A stretch of DNA of 64,000 nucleotides, taken from Peptoniphilaceae bacterium AM52-5BH. Its GTDB lineage: Bacteria; Bacillota; Clostridia; Tissierellales; Peptoniphilaceae. Position numbers and translations under genes: made by a program. Numbering within the stretch: position 1 is the first letter of the stretch; each line of letters begins with the position of its first letter. Shown here piece after piece: positions 23,826 through 32,310 of the stretch. The DNA is taken from assembly GCA_027669155.1 (NCBI GenBank), contig JAQEDR010000005.1, positions 39,451-103,450 of the forward strand, given 5' to 3'. The notes below the pieces were generated by a model that was not told the DNA's origin, did no database searches, and was given only the letters and a program-made list of their open reading frames with translations.

Positions 23826-24516
23826 GAAAAAATTTGTAATGTTAATTATAGGAGGACTTATAGTTGGAGCCTTGTCTGGATGGATATTTGAAAATATTGC
23901 ACTAAGTGATTTGGGAGAGATGATTAAGTTCTTCTTATTAAAAAATGTATTTAAGATAGCTCTTATAGTAATAATAATGAGTATTTTAACAGCATTTGAT
24001 CTTTATAAGAAATCTAAGGTAGAAATCGAAAAAGGTCTTCAAGGCGAAGATCCGATTCAAACAAAATACACTAACTATAGCCTCATGGTTAGGGATATAA
24101 GTATTTTTCTAATCTTTGCACTTGCTTCTATGTGGGCTATGTCCATGGGAGTGTATTCCAATGAAGCTTGGATTAATCTAAGAGAGTCTGTGATTTTGAT
24201 AGGGGCCTTAGTAGCCTATATAATTCTTATTTCAGTGATTTTTCAAAAAAACTACGAGCTTATCAAGAAAGTAGAACCGAATAGGAAGGCTGACACTCTT
24301 GATTTTAGATTTAATAAGAAGTTTATAGAAGAATCTGACGAGAGGACCAAAGCCCGTTATTACAAAAAAGGTTACAAGGGATATATGGCTATAGTTCTTA
24401 CCAACTTTATAATGCTAGTAGTTCTATCAGGCCTCGCCTTTTACACAGATGTAGGAATACTAGCACCCATCTTTCTAGCTATTTCTTCTATCATAGGAAT
24501 TATAGCAGCAAAATAA
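23818..24516 (+). CDS. DUF3169-like membrane protein
   Basis: A 233-aa membrane protein starting MNKKKFVMLIIGGLIVG with about six helices and a soluble middle segment (KKVEPNRKADTLDFRFNKKFIEESDERTKARYYKKGYKGY). The conserved DER and YKxGYKG surroundings are what I recognise from the DUF3169 family. It is translationally coupled to the XRE regulator (ATGAATAA overlap). Function unknown; such pairs may sense membrane stress. Confidence 0.75.
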   Translation: MNKKKFVMLIIGGLIVGALSGWIFENIALSDLGEMIKFFLLKNVFKIALIVIIMSILTAFDLYKKSKVEIEKGLQGEDPIQTKYTNYSLMVRDISIFLIFALASMWAMSMGVYSNEAWINLRESVILIGALVAYIILISVIFQKNYELIKKVEPNRKADTLDFRFNKKFIEESDERTKARYYKKGYKGYMAIVLTNFIMLVVLSGLAFYTDVGILAPIFLAISSIIGIIAAK

Positions 24517-24528
24517 ATAAAAAAAGAA

Positions 24529-24560
24529 GGCTCCTGTCGAATCGAGATCAGGAGCCTTTA
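24529..24560. terminator. Bidirectional terminator
   Basis: GGCTCCTG ... CAGGAGCC (24529-24536 and 24549-24556). On the minus strand it is followed by CTTCTTTTTTT, a good U-run for the convergent gene at 24625; on plus the tail is only TTTAG. Confidence 0.75.
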
Positions 24561-24624
24561 GCTTATATTAGGACTTAAGATATAGGAATATGATATTTTT
24601 ATTAGAATTTTAAATCTATTAATC

Positions 24625-25098
24625 CTAGAAATTATCATCCAAGATATCTTCTAAGTCTTCTGAAATATTTTCCTTATCCTCTTCTTTTACGGAAGATTCC
24701 AGGAAGGAAGAAATATCCTTATAAGAAAGCTCATAAATTCCCACATAGGCTTGTTCAAAGTAAAGACTATCGTCTTCTTCATAGATAGAATTTCTTATAT
24801 AGCCGCCATCTGACATCCCAAAGCTTACTAGGATAAAGTTATTTTTATTAGGAAAATCTGAGACGCTCTCTTTATTTGTTTTTTTAGAATGTTCTAATAT
24901 TTGTAGAAATCTTTCTATATCATCCTTTTCACTAATCGTCCATTTCTCAATACCCCTACCATCTACGATATTGATCAGGCTAAAGCCTATCACATCATCT
25001 GCCTTAGGAAGGCTAACTCCTTTATTATTAGGTCTTATCTTTAATAAAATAGCTATGACTATTAGGCCTATTAATACAAGATAGTGCTTTTTCTTCAT
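24625..25098 (-). CDS. Small membrane-anchored extracytoplasmic protein, unknown
   Basis: A 157-aa protein with an N-terminal signal-anchor (KKKHYLVLIGLIVIAILLK), no lipobox, a mixed alpha/beta domain and an acidic C-terminal tail (EEDKENISEDLEDILDD). It may belong to a DUF5301-like group, a weak impression. It is monocistronic, ending at the shared terminator. Confidence 0.65.
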   Translation of the reverse strand: MKKKHYLVLIGLIVIAILLKIRPNNKGVSLPKADDVIGFSLINIVDGRGIEKWTISEKDDIERFLQILEHSKKTNKESVSDFPNKNNFILVSFGMSDGGYIRNSIYEEDDSLYFEQAYVGIYELSYKDISSFLESSVKEEDKENISEDLEDILDDNF

Positions 25099-25208
25099 AA
25101 TTTATCCTTTCATCTTCTGATAATGTTACTTTTATCTTTTTATATTATATGTAGAAAGTCCGATAAGTCTTACAAAGATAAGAAGGCTAGTATTCCTAGA
25201 TTAAAATT

Positions 25209-25637
25209 TCAAATTTGAAGATCGAGTATATAGCCCTTATTTAAGTCGTAATTTATAATAAAGAGGCTCTTATGACCTTCTTTGTCGATATCTTCCTGAT
25301 ATTTATATATAGTAGCGGGGTTTTTCTCAAGAAGCTCTATTGAATTTAAAATAACGTCATAGTCATCTATTTCTTCCTTATTAGCTTTCATAATTTGTTT
25401 AAGGCCTTTTGATTTTTTGTAGTAGTCATTATCTATGGGCTTGCCTTTAATTATATTCTTGTCATTAATTATAATTTCATAGATATCAAAATAATCATCA
25501 CCAAAAGCCCTCTGAGATTTGTATATTCCTTTTGCCTGATAAGATTTATTTTTCTGTGAATTTATATGGAATATGGAAAATACAGCTAAAAATCCCAGGA
25601 TTATAACTGTCAAGATTTTCAATTTATTATTTTTCAT
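25209..25637 (-). CDS. Small membrane-anchored protein, unknown
   Basis: A 142-aa protein with an N-terminal anchor helix (LKILTVIILGFLAVFSIF) and a hydrophilic Lys/Asp/Tyr-rich domain. The layout is like the 24625 gene, but the two are not obviously homologous. AGGAT-type RBS. No recognised family. Confidence 0.6.
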   Translation of the reverse strand: MKNNKLKILTVIILGFLAVFSIFHINSQKNKSYQAKGIYKSQRAFGDDYFDIYEIIINDKNIIKGKPIDNDYYKKSKGLKQIMKANKEEIDDYDVILNSIELLEKNPATIYKYQEDIDKEGHKSLFIINYDLNKGYILDLQI

Positions 25638-25764
25638 CTTATTATCCTTCCTTTTTCATCAAAAGTCTAATTTAAATTACCTGAGATAAATTCTAAACTT
25701 TATCTATTAAAGGAGCTTATTATTCTTCGTAAGTTTATATGGACAAGATACTTTATTCTAATTT

Positions 25765-25790
25765 TAAAACAAGCTCGGTTGCCCGAGCTA
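25765..25790 (-). terminator. Terminator of the LytTR/DUF3021 pair
   Basis: AGCTCGG-ttgc-CCGAGCT (25772-25778 and 25783-25789); on the minus strand followed by TGTTTTAAAA. Confidence 0.75.
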
Positions 25791-25794
25791 GTCT

Positions 25795-26226
25795 TTATTT
25801 GGATAGTTTCTTATTTACCGCATCAATAGTTTTTTTGTCATGGAAGTAGTAGATTATCCCTATTATAATATAGATTATTACAAAAATACCTATTGGATAT
25901 ATGAGGATTTTGGATGCTTCAAACCATCTTAAATAGATTCCTGCAAATACAAAGTAGGAAATTAGGATTAAGAAGTGAATTATTTGTTTCCTGCTGCTAT
26001 ATTCTTCTCTTAACTTTAATATAATTGAACTAAGTTCTGGGATTAGGCCAAAGCCGCCATAGATTAACACTTGGATTATTCTTCCGGTACCTGGATTTAC
26101 TCTAGCTAAAAATTCGGGATATCCTACAAACTCAAGTCCTAGATATAGGGAAACTATAGCTTCTATTATTCCTCCGATTCCAACGCCTACGAGAAACTGT
26201 ATTAGTAAATTTTTGATATTTTTCAT
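25795..26226 (-). CDS. DUF3021 family membrane protein
   Basis: A 143-aa protein with four predicted helices (starting LLIQFLVGVGIGGIIEAIVSLYLG). It lies 9 nt after a LytTR DNA-binding gene, the usual setting of DUF3021 proteins, which are thought to act with the LytTR regulator as a membrane partner. Function is inferred from this pairing only. Confidence 0.82.
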   Translation of the reverse strand: MKNIKNLLIQFLVGVGIGGIIEAIVSLYLGLEFVGYPEFLARVNPGTGRIIQVLIYGGFGLIPELSSIILKLREEYSSRKQIIHFLILISYFVFAGIYLRWFEASKILIYPIGIFVIIYIIIGIIYYFHDKKTIDAVNKKLSK

Positions 26227-26235
26227 ATTCTCCCC

Positions 26236-26676
26236 CTAAAGGCCCAAGGCCTTCTTAAATTCTTTAAGTTTTCTCCTAGAAACATAGCTAACATCTCCAT
26301 TAGCAAGTTCAACCGCAATAGTTCCTGTAAAAGAGAGGTCAAGTCTTTTTACATAGTCGAGGTTTACGATTTCGGATCTAGATATCCTGATGAAATTTCT
26401 TCTGTCCGCCTTTGATTCAAATTCATAGATAGTAAGCCTTGTAGTGTAGGTATTATCTTTCGTTTTAATATATACACTTTTATCCTGGGCATATATTCTT
26501 ATTATTTCATCAAAGGATAGGATGAAGACTTCCTTAGACTGAAAAGCCACTATCTTATCAAGCAAAGTTTCAGTTAGGGCATCCCTTATATTTTCGACTT
26601 CTTTAGAATACTTATTGGAATAAATCTTGACATTGGTTTCTTCTATCGATTCATCTATAATTATTTCAACCTTCAT
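26236..26676 (-). CDS. LytTR-family DNA-binding regulator
   Basis: A 146-aa protein with no receiver domain. The C-terminal ~100 residues are a LytTR domain (IIRIYAQDKSVYIKTKDNTYTTRLTIYEFE; FIRISRSEIVNLDYVKRLD; YVSRRKLKEFKKALGL). It forms a two-gene operon with the DUF3021 membrane protein, and such stand-alone LytTR regulators often control their own operon. No direct repeats of LytTR type were clear upstream. Confidence 0.9.
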   Translation of the reverse strand: MKVEIIIDESIEETNVKIYSNKYSKEVENIRDALTETLLDKIVAFQSKEVFILSFDEIIRIYAQDKSVYIKTKDNTYTTRLTIYEFESKADRRNFIRISRSEIVNLDYVKRLDLSFTGTIAVELANGDVSYVSRRKLKEFKKALGL

Positions 26677-26763
26677 TCCTACCTCCTAAGACTATTATAG
26701 ATTATCTGCTTTAAGGATTCACTTGTTTTCTGATAAAAGGTTGCTTTCCTAAGATAAGTGGAC

Positions 26764-26793
26764 AAAAAAAGCCTATCGATACAATCGACAGGC
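26764..26793 (-). terminator. Aminopeptidase terminator
   Basis: GCCTATCGAT-aca-ATCGACAGGC stem with a seven-T run in the minus-strand transcript. Confidence 0.88.
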
Positions 26794-26812
26794 AAAATAT
26801 ATTATATTTTTT

Positions 26813-28045
26813 CTAGAAGGCCCAGTTGCCATTTTCAAATATTTTAAATTCCTTTTCGTCCTTATAGCCGTAAATTTCTAAATCATCTGTTCCTACCATA
26901 AAGTCTTCGTGGATTAGTGAATCGTTTAGGCCGATTTCTTTTACCTTGCTATCATCAAGATCGCTTCCTCCTTCGACTGTTGTTGGATATGCCTTGCCTA
27001 GGGCGAAGTGGCAGGAGGCGTTTTCGTCAAAGAGGGTGTTGTAGAAGAGGATGTTGGAATTTGATATTGGGGAATCGTAAGGGACTAGGGCGATTTCTCC
27101 TAGATACTTGCTTCCTTCATCACTATCTAACATCTTCCTTAGGGTATCCTCTCCTTCTTTGGCAGAAAAAGATACTACCTTTCCATCTTTAAATTCAAAT
27201 TCGAAATCGTTAATTACAACTCCGTTATAGACTAGGGGCTTGCTAGCTACAAGTTTACCATCTACTCCATCGTATTGAGGTGAGGTAAAGACTTCTTCTG
27301 TTGGCATATTTGGGATAAATCTATCGTTTTTCTCGTTTTTTGATCCAGCAGACATCCAAATATGATTTTTAGGAAGTTTAACCCAAAGATCTGTTCCGTT
27401 ACTTGATTTGTAGTGGACCTTGTCGAATTGATGGTCGTTTAGGAATTTGGCCTTCTCATCTAGGGTGTTGATGTGATTTGTCCAGTTATCCTTTGTCTCA
27501 TCCCAGGAATCGGACACTCTTGATACATCAAGTATTGTCTCCCATAATTTGTCGTAGGCATCTTTTTCAGAAAGGTCTGGGAAGACTTTCTTGGCCCATT
27601 TTTTGGTTGGGACAGAGATTACCAGCCAAGATAGGATGTCGTTCATGGTGTATTTGACATATTCCTTGGTCTTCTTGCTGTTTTCTCTGATAGCTTCAGA
27701 GATTTTCTCGCTATCAAGCCCCTTTAGTAGGTCTGGGTCTTCTGCATAGATCGAAATCCTGTTTGACTTCTTTTGAGCTATTTGATAATCAAGCTTTGAG
27801 ATTTTCCAATCAGGAACTTCGTTTAGAGTCTCTTGGTCTTGGTATTCGTAAGTTAGTCTTGTGATTGTGTCATCTTTCCAGTCGATTGCCACATTTCTTG
27901 CTCCCTTTTCGTAGGCGGCCTTTGTTATAAGGCGGCAAAGCTCAGGGCTTTCGACAGGAGATGTGATTAGGACGTCTTCTCCTTTTTGTACATTTACGCC
28001 GAATTCTACGGCAAGTTTAGCGAAGTTTTCTATTCTCTTATTCAT
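26813..28045 (-). CDS. M29-family aminopeptidase
   Basis: A 410-aa metallo-aminopeptidase of the AmpS/aminopeptidase T family. It begins RIENFAKLAVEFGVNVQKGEDVLITSPVES and has the late HFALGKAYPTT and HEDFMVGTDDLEI blocks that supply His and Asp metal ligands. Cytoplasmic, it trims N-terminal residues from peptides. It lies divergently from pepF, another peptidase, so both may serve peptide catabolism. Length is normal. Confidence 0.94.
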   Translation of the reverse strand: MNKRIENFAKLAVEFGVNVQKGEDVLITSPVESPELCRLITKAAYEKGARNVAIDWKDDTITRLTYEYQDQETLNEVPDWKISKLDYQIAQKKSNRISIYAEDPDLLKGLDSEKISEAIRENSKKTKEYVKYTMNDILSWLVISVPTKKWAKKVFPDLSEKDAYDKLWETILDVSRVSDSWDETKDNWTNHINTLDEKAKFLNDHQFDKVHYKSSNGTDLWVKLPKNHIWMSAGSKNEKNDRFIPNMPTEEVFTSPQYDGVDGKLVASKPLVYNGVVINDFEFEFKDGKVVSFSAKEGEDTLRKMLDSDEGSKYLGEIALVPYDSPISNSNILFYNTLFDENASCHFALGKAYPTTVEGGSDLDDSKVKEIGLNDSLIHEDFMVGTDDLEIYGYKDEKEFKIFENGNWAF

Positions 28046-28157
28046 TGCTTCTCCTTTTTTCTTCTATTATACTTCTATTGTAATTAAATAATATTGTAGA
28101 TGATAGATACTATCATTTTGGGTAGAATAATGATAATGAAGTAAAAAGGAGATATAG

Positions 28158-29957
28158 ATGAAAAAAAGAAGTGAAGTTGATGTAAAAGAAACTTGGAAGA
28201 TCGAGGATATGTATGCCGATGATGATGCCTTCTATGAAGAAATAGAAAAGCTAAAGTCTAAGGCAGGAGAATTTTCTGAGGAATTTAAGGATATAGAAAC
28301 AGTAGAAGAAGTATCAAAATCCTTAAGAGAGTATTCAGAAATTATAGCTATAGTAGATAAGCTAGGGACCTTTGCGGGTATTTCTATGGAAGTTGATACT
28401 ACAGATGATCATATGGCCAAAAGATATGCAAGACTTGGAAATGAGCTTTCTAAGGTCTTTTCTGACCTATCTTTCTACGAGCCAGCTCTTTCTAGGCTTG
28501 ATAAGAAAATCCTAGCGGAAGTTATCGAAAAGAATAAAGACTTTGCCTACTTTATAGAAAGAATAGAAGATAAACAAGCCCACATGCTATCAGATGAGAC
28601 AGAAGCAGTCCTTGCAAGCCTCGAGCCTACTTTCGATGCTCCATATACTAACTACAACGACATGCGTTATGGGGATATGGACTTTGAAAACTTCGAGTAT
28701 GAAGGAGAAGAGATCATCCTTAACCACAATACATTCGAGGAGTTTCTTGAAACTGATCCAAGGACCGACCTTAGACGTGAAGCCTTCAAGAGATATCACG
28801 ATGTTTTAAGAAAATATGAAAATGCAGATGCCTCAGTTTACAATACTCAAGTGACAAATGAGAAGAGACTAGCTGATATTCGTGGTTACGAATCAGTTTT
28901 CCATTATCTCTTGGCTCGTCAAGACGTTGATTTCGATATTTATGAAAACCAACTGGACACAATTATGGAAAAACTTGCTCCACACATGAGAAAGTACGCA
29001 GAAATCATCAAGAAACACTACGGCCTAGATGAGATGACCTACGCAGACTTAAAGCTTGCGATAGATCCAGACTATGAGCTTGAAGTTGATATAGACAAGG
29101 CCCGTGAATACATCCTAGATGGACTTTCTCCCCTAGGAGAGGAATATGTATCATATCTTGATAAGGCCTTTTCCGATAGGTGGATTGACTACGCCCAAAA
29201 CACAGGCAAGAGAACAGGAGCCTTCTGTGCAAGTCCTTACAAGTCTCATCCATTTATAATGACAACCTACAACAATTCCATGAGCCAAGTCATGACCCTA
29301 GCCCACGAGTTAGGCCATGCCTGCCAGGGGATTTACTCAAACGATAATCAAGAGGCCCTTCTTTCTGGTATGAGCATGTATTTTGTAGAATCTCCATCAA
29401 CGGCTAACGAGATAACTATGGAAAGATATCTCCTAAACAAGGCAGAGGACGATAGGGAGAAATTGTGGGTACTTTCTACAATGATTGGAAAGACTTATTA
29501 TCACAATTTCGTTACCCACTTCCTAGAAGCAAGTTTCCAAAGGGATGTTTATCGTGCAGTAGAAAAAGGAGAAAGCCTTTCATCTTCTGACTTTAATAGA
29601 ATCTTTAAGGAAAATCTAGAGAAATTCTGGGGAGATTCTGTAAAACTAGATGAGGGAAGTGAGCTAACTTGGATGAGACAACCTCACTATTATATGGGAC
29701 TTTACCCTTACACCTATTCAGCGGGTCTTACTATCGGAACAATAATTTCAGATAAGATTGTAAATGGTACAGACGAAGATAGAAAAAGATGGGTAGATGT
29801 TTTGAAGATGGGTGGATCAAAAGGACCTATCGAGCTTGCCAAGGAAGCCGGAGTAGATATGACTACTACAAGACCTCTTGAGGAAGCTATAGAATTTATA
29901 GGATCTATAATAGATCAAATCGATAAGCTTCTAGCAAAGCTTGATATGTATAAATAG
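28158..29957 (+). CDS. pepF: Oligoendopeptidase F
   Basis: A 599-aa M3-family zinc peptidase with HELGH at residues 383-387 and a following Glu in the SPSTANEITMER segment. The N-terminal half is helical as in PepF/PepB. It cleaves oligopeptides in the cytoplasm. AAAAGGAG precedes the ATG. A perfect dyad ATGATAG-ata-CTATCAT at 28099-28115 upstream could be an operator. The FNT gene starts near its end. Confidence 0.96.
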   Translation: MKKRSEVDVKETWKIEDMYADDDAFYEEIEKLKSKAGEFSEEFKDIETVEEVSKSLREYSEIIAIVDKLGTFAGISMEVDTTDDHMAKRYARLGNELSKVFSDLSFYEPALSRLDKKILAEVIEKNKDFAYFIERIEDKQAHMLSDETEAVLASLEPTFDAPYTNYNDMRYGDMDFENFEYEGEEIILNHNTFEEFLETDPRTDLRREAFKRYHDVLRKYENADASVYNTQVTNEKRLADIRGYESVFHYLLARQDVDFDIYENQLDTIMEKLAPHMRKYAEIIKKHYGLDEMTYADLKLAIDPDYELEVDIDKAREYILDGLSPLGEEYVSYLDKAFSDRWIDYAQNTGKRTGAFCASPYKSHPFIMTTYNNSMSQVMTLAHELGHACQGIYSNDNQEALLSGMSMYFVESPSTANEITMERYLLNKAEDDREKLWVLSTMIGKTYYHNFVTHFLEASFQRDVYRAVEKGESLSSSDFNRIFKENLEKFWGDSVKLDEGSELTWMRQPHYYMGLYPYTYSAGLTIGTIISDKIVNGTDEDRKRWVDVLKMGGSKGPIELAKEAGVDMTTTRPLEEAIEFIGSIIDQIDKLLAKLDMYK

Positions 29958-29967
29958 AAAGTCAATT

Positions 29968-30606
29968 ATGAGGTACAAAGACTATGTATATGGCTTTATG
30001 GCAGGGGTTATAGTTGGCCTTGGAGGAATAGTAAAACTAAGTATTCCTTCAAAGGCCCTAGGCTCTTTCCTCTTTGCCGGAGCGCTTTTTATTATCTTAA
30101 GTCTAGAGTATTATCTCTTTACTGGTATGGTAGGATATTATTTTTATAAGGAAAGAAGAACCTACAGAATAAAGCTTATAAAAGTACTCTTGGGCAATCT
30201 CTTGGGGACTTTTACAGTAGCTAAAATGATTAGCCTAACAAGGTATGGCGAGAATTTAATCCATCTTGCAGAAAGGTCAGTTGCAATAAAAACATCAGAT
30301 AATTTATTGAGTTTATTTATCCTAGCGATTTTTTGTAATATGTTTGTAACAAACGCAACTCATCAATTTAAGTACAATTCCTACCAAGTAGGCAAGTATT
30401 TGGCTATATTTATATCTATTATGACCTTTGTTCTATCAGGATTTGAGCATTCAATAGCAGATAGCTTTTACTTTTTCTTGGTAGGAAAGATAAATCCTCG
30501 ACTTATAACTGTGTTTTTGATAGTGCTTTTGGGAAATATTGTTGGAGGGCTAATAATACCTACAGTAGCTCTTTTCTACGATGAGAACTTTAGGCTTAAG
30601 GGATAA
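29968..30606 (+). CDS. Formate/nitrite transporter family protein
   Basis: A 212-aa membrane protein of the FNT channel family, shorter than typical FocA/NirC (about 260-280). FNT-like elements are visible: GLGGIVKLSIPSKALG in the first re-entrant loop, FTGMVGYY, GNLLGTF and the SGFEHSIADSF motif. The ATG at 29968 (MRYKDYVYG) is preferred over a start overlapping pepF. It may pass formate, lactate or a similar monovalent anion. No partner gene such as pfl is adjacent. Confidence 0.8.
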   Translation: MRYKDYVYGFMAGVIVGLGGIVKLSIPSKALGSFLFAGALFIILSLEYYLFTGMVGYYFYKERRTYRIKLIKVLLGNLLGTFTVAKMISLTRYGENLIHLAERSVAIKTSDNLLSLFILAIFCNMFVTNATHQFKYNSYQVGKYLAIFISIMTFVLSGFEHSIADSFYFFLVGKINPRLITVFLIVLLGNIVGGLIIPTVALFYDENFRLKG

Positions 30607-30648
30607 GTTTAACTTGGAGAAATTTTTAGAAAAATCAAGTAATTTTGC

Positions 30649-30780
30649 TTGACATTCTTGCTTTATATAGTATATCTTGATATAATAAAATATATTAGTT
30701 CGAAGGGGGTGGATTTTCACTCCCTTCCTTAATCTATTTTATTATTTTTACTTAAAAATTTTTAAGATTTATTATATAAT
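30649..30780 (+). promoter_or_regulatory. Promoter region and hairpin leader upstream of gltX
   Basis: TTGACA (30649-30654) and a TATAAT at 30681-30686 (with TTGCTT 17 bp before it) mark promoter activity. A hairpin GAAGGGGGTG-gatttt-CACTCCCTTC follows at about 30702-30727. A second -10 (TATAAT 30775-30780) lies closer to the gene. The hairpin lacks a clean T-run and shows no T-box sequence. Confidence 0.5.
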
Positions 30781-30828
30781 AGTAAAAGAATATATATTTT
30801 GTAATTAATTAAAATGAAGGAGAATTAA

Positions 30829-32310
30829 ATGGAAAACGTACGTGTAAGATTTGCACCATCACCAACAGGATATTTGCATATAGGAGGTCTTAGAACTGCT
30901 TTGTTCAACTACCTATACGCAAGACATACTGGTGGGGATATGCTTTTAAGAATTGAAGATACAGATAGGACTAGATTTGTAGAAGGAGCTTTGGAAAACC
31001 TCCTAAAGGCTCTTAAGTGGTCTGGCATTGAAATCGACGAAGGAGTAATGCTAGATGAAAATGGCAAAGTTACCCAAAAGGGTGACTGCGGTCCATATAT
31101 CCAATCTGAAAGAGTTGAAGAAGGAATCTATGATAAATACATCGACCAACTCATAGAAGAAGGCAAGGCCTATTATTGCTTCTGTTCACAAGAAAGAATC
31201 GACAAGGTACGTGACCAACAAAGAGCTGACGGACTTACACCAAAATATGACGGACTCTGTAGGTCAATTCCTCTAGAAGAAGCCAAAAAGAGAGTTGCAG
31301 CAGGGGAACCTCACACAGTTAGACTAAAACTTCCAGTGAATAGAGATATTACATTTAACGATAAGATAAAAGGAAAGATTACCTTCAATACAGACGATCA
31401 AGACGACCAAGTCCTTATCAAAAGAGATGGCTTCCCAACCTATCATTTCGCAGTAGTAGTAGATGATCACTTGATGGGAATTACCCACGTAGTTCGTGGA
31501 GATGAGTGGGTTTCTTCAACTCCAAAACACGTTTACCTTTACGAAGCCTTTGGATGGAAGGCACCAGAATACATCCACCTACCAACCGTTCTTAACAAGG
31601 ACCACAAGAAATATTCAAAGAGAAATGGAGATGGTATGGTAGAAGACTTCATCGAAGAAGGCTACATGCCAGAAGGACTTATCAACTTCCTAGCCCTACT
31701 CGGTTGGTCACCAGATAGCGAAGAAGAAATATTTACTATGAAACAATTGGCTGAACAATTCGACTTCGACAGAGTAAACAAGACTGGGGCAGTCTTTGAT
31801 AAGAGAAAACTTGACTGGGTCAACGGCCACTATGTAAGAGACCTATCAGTAGATGAGCTTACAGAAAAAATAAAACCATACATGGTAAAATCTGGCCTAA
31901 TAGACGAATCATACCCAGAGGATAAACTAAAACTTTTAGCAGCAACTTGGCAATCAGCAATCGATAAGTTCTCAGATGCGCCAGAGCTTTCAAAGAATTA
32001 CTTCATAGCTGATAAGGATATGACTTGGGATGAGGAAGCTGTTGAGGCAATAAAGACAGATGATGCCAAAAAACTAATCGACTCATTCCTAAATCATCTT
32101 GAAGAAATCAACGAAATTGATGAAGAATTCGCATCTACTATAATGAAGAAAATCCAAAAAGAAACAGGAATCAAGGGCAAGAACCTATGGTTCCCAGTAA
32201 GAGCTGCCATAACAGGCTCAGTTCACGGACCAGAACTATCTAATGCCTTCGTAATCATGGGCAAGGAAAAAATCAAAGAAAGATTAAATTACGTAAAGGA
32301 AAACTTTTAA
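30829..32310 (+). CDS. gltX: Glutamyl-tRNA synthetase
   Basis: A 493-aa class I synthetase with the HIGH-type motif in FAPSPTGYLHIGGLRTALFN and the KMSKS-type motif KKYSKRNG. It has the full anticodon-binding C-terminus. It opens the gltX-cysS-rlmB-yacP cluster common in Firmicutes; the cysS ATG overlaps its stop. It charges tRNA-Glu (and possibly tRNA-Gln if GatCAB is present). Confidence 0.96.
   Translation: MENVRVRFAPSPTGYLHIGGLRTALFNYLYARHTGGDMLLRIEDTDRTRFVEGALENLLKALKWSGIEIDEGVMLDENGKVTQKGDCGPYIQSERVEEGIYDKYIDQLIEEGKAYYCFCSQERIDKVRDQQRADGLTPKYDGLCRSIPLEEAKKRVAAGEPHTVRLKLPVNRDITFNDKIKGKITFNTDDQDDQVLIKRDGFPTYHFAVVVDDHLMGITHVVRGDEWVSSTPKHVYLYEAFGWKAPEYIHLPTVLNKDHKKYSKRNGDGMVEDFIEEGYMPEGLINFLALLGWSPDSEEEIFTMKQLAEQFDFDRVNKTGAVFDKRKLDWVNGHYVRDLSVDELTEKIKPYMVKSGLIDESYPEDKLKLLAATWQSAIDKFSDAPELSKNYFIADKDMTWDEEAVEAIKTDDAKKLIDSFLNHLEEINEIDEEFASTIMKKIQKETGIKGKNLWFPVRAAITGSVHGPELSNAFVIMGKEKIKERLNYVKENF

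Noticed and set aside
30702-30727. Hairpin before gltX as a T-box or ribosomal leader
   Set aside because: No T-box core sequence and no antiterminator pairing found; it remains an unexplained hairpin.
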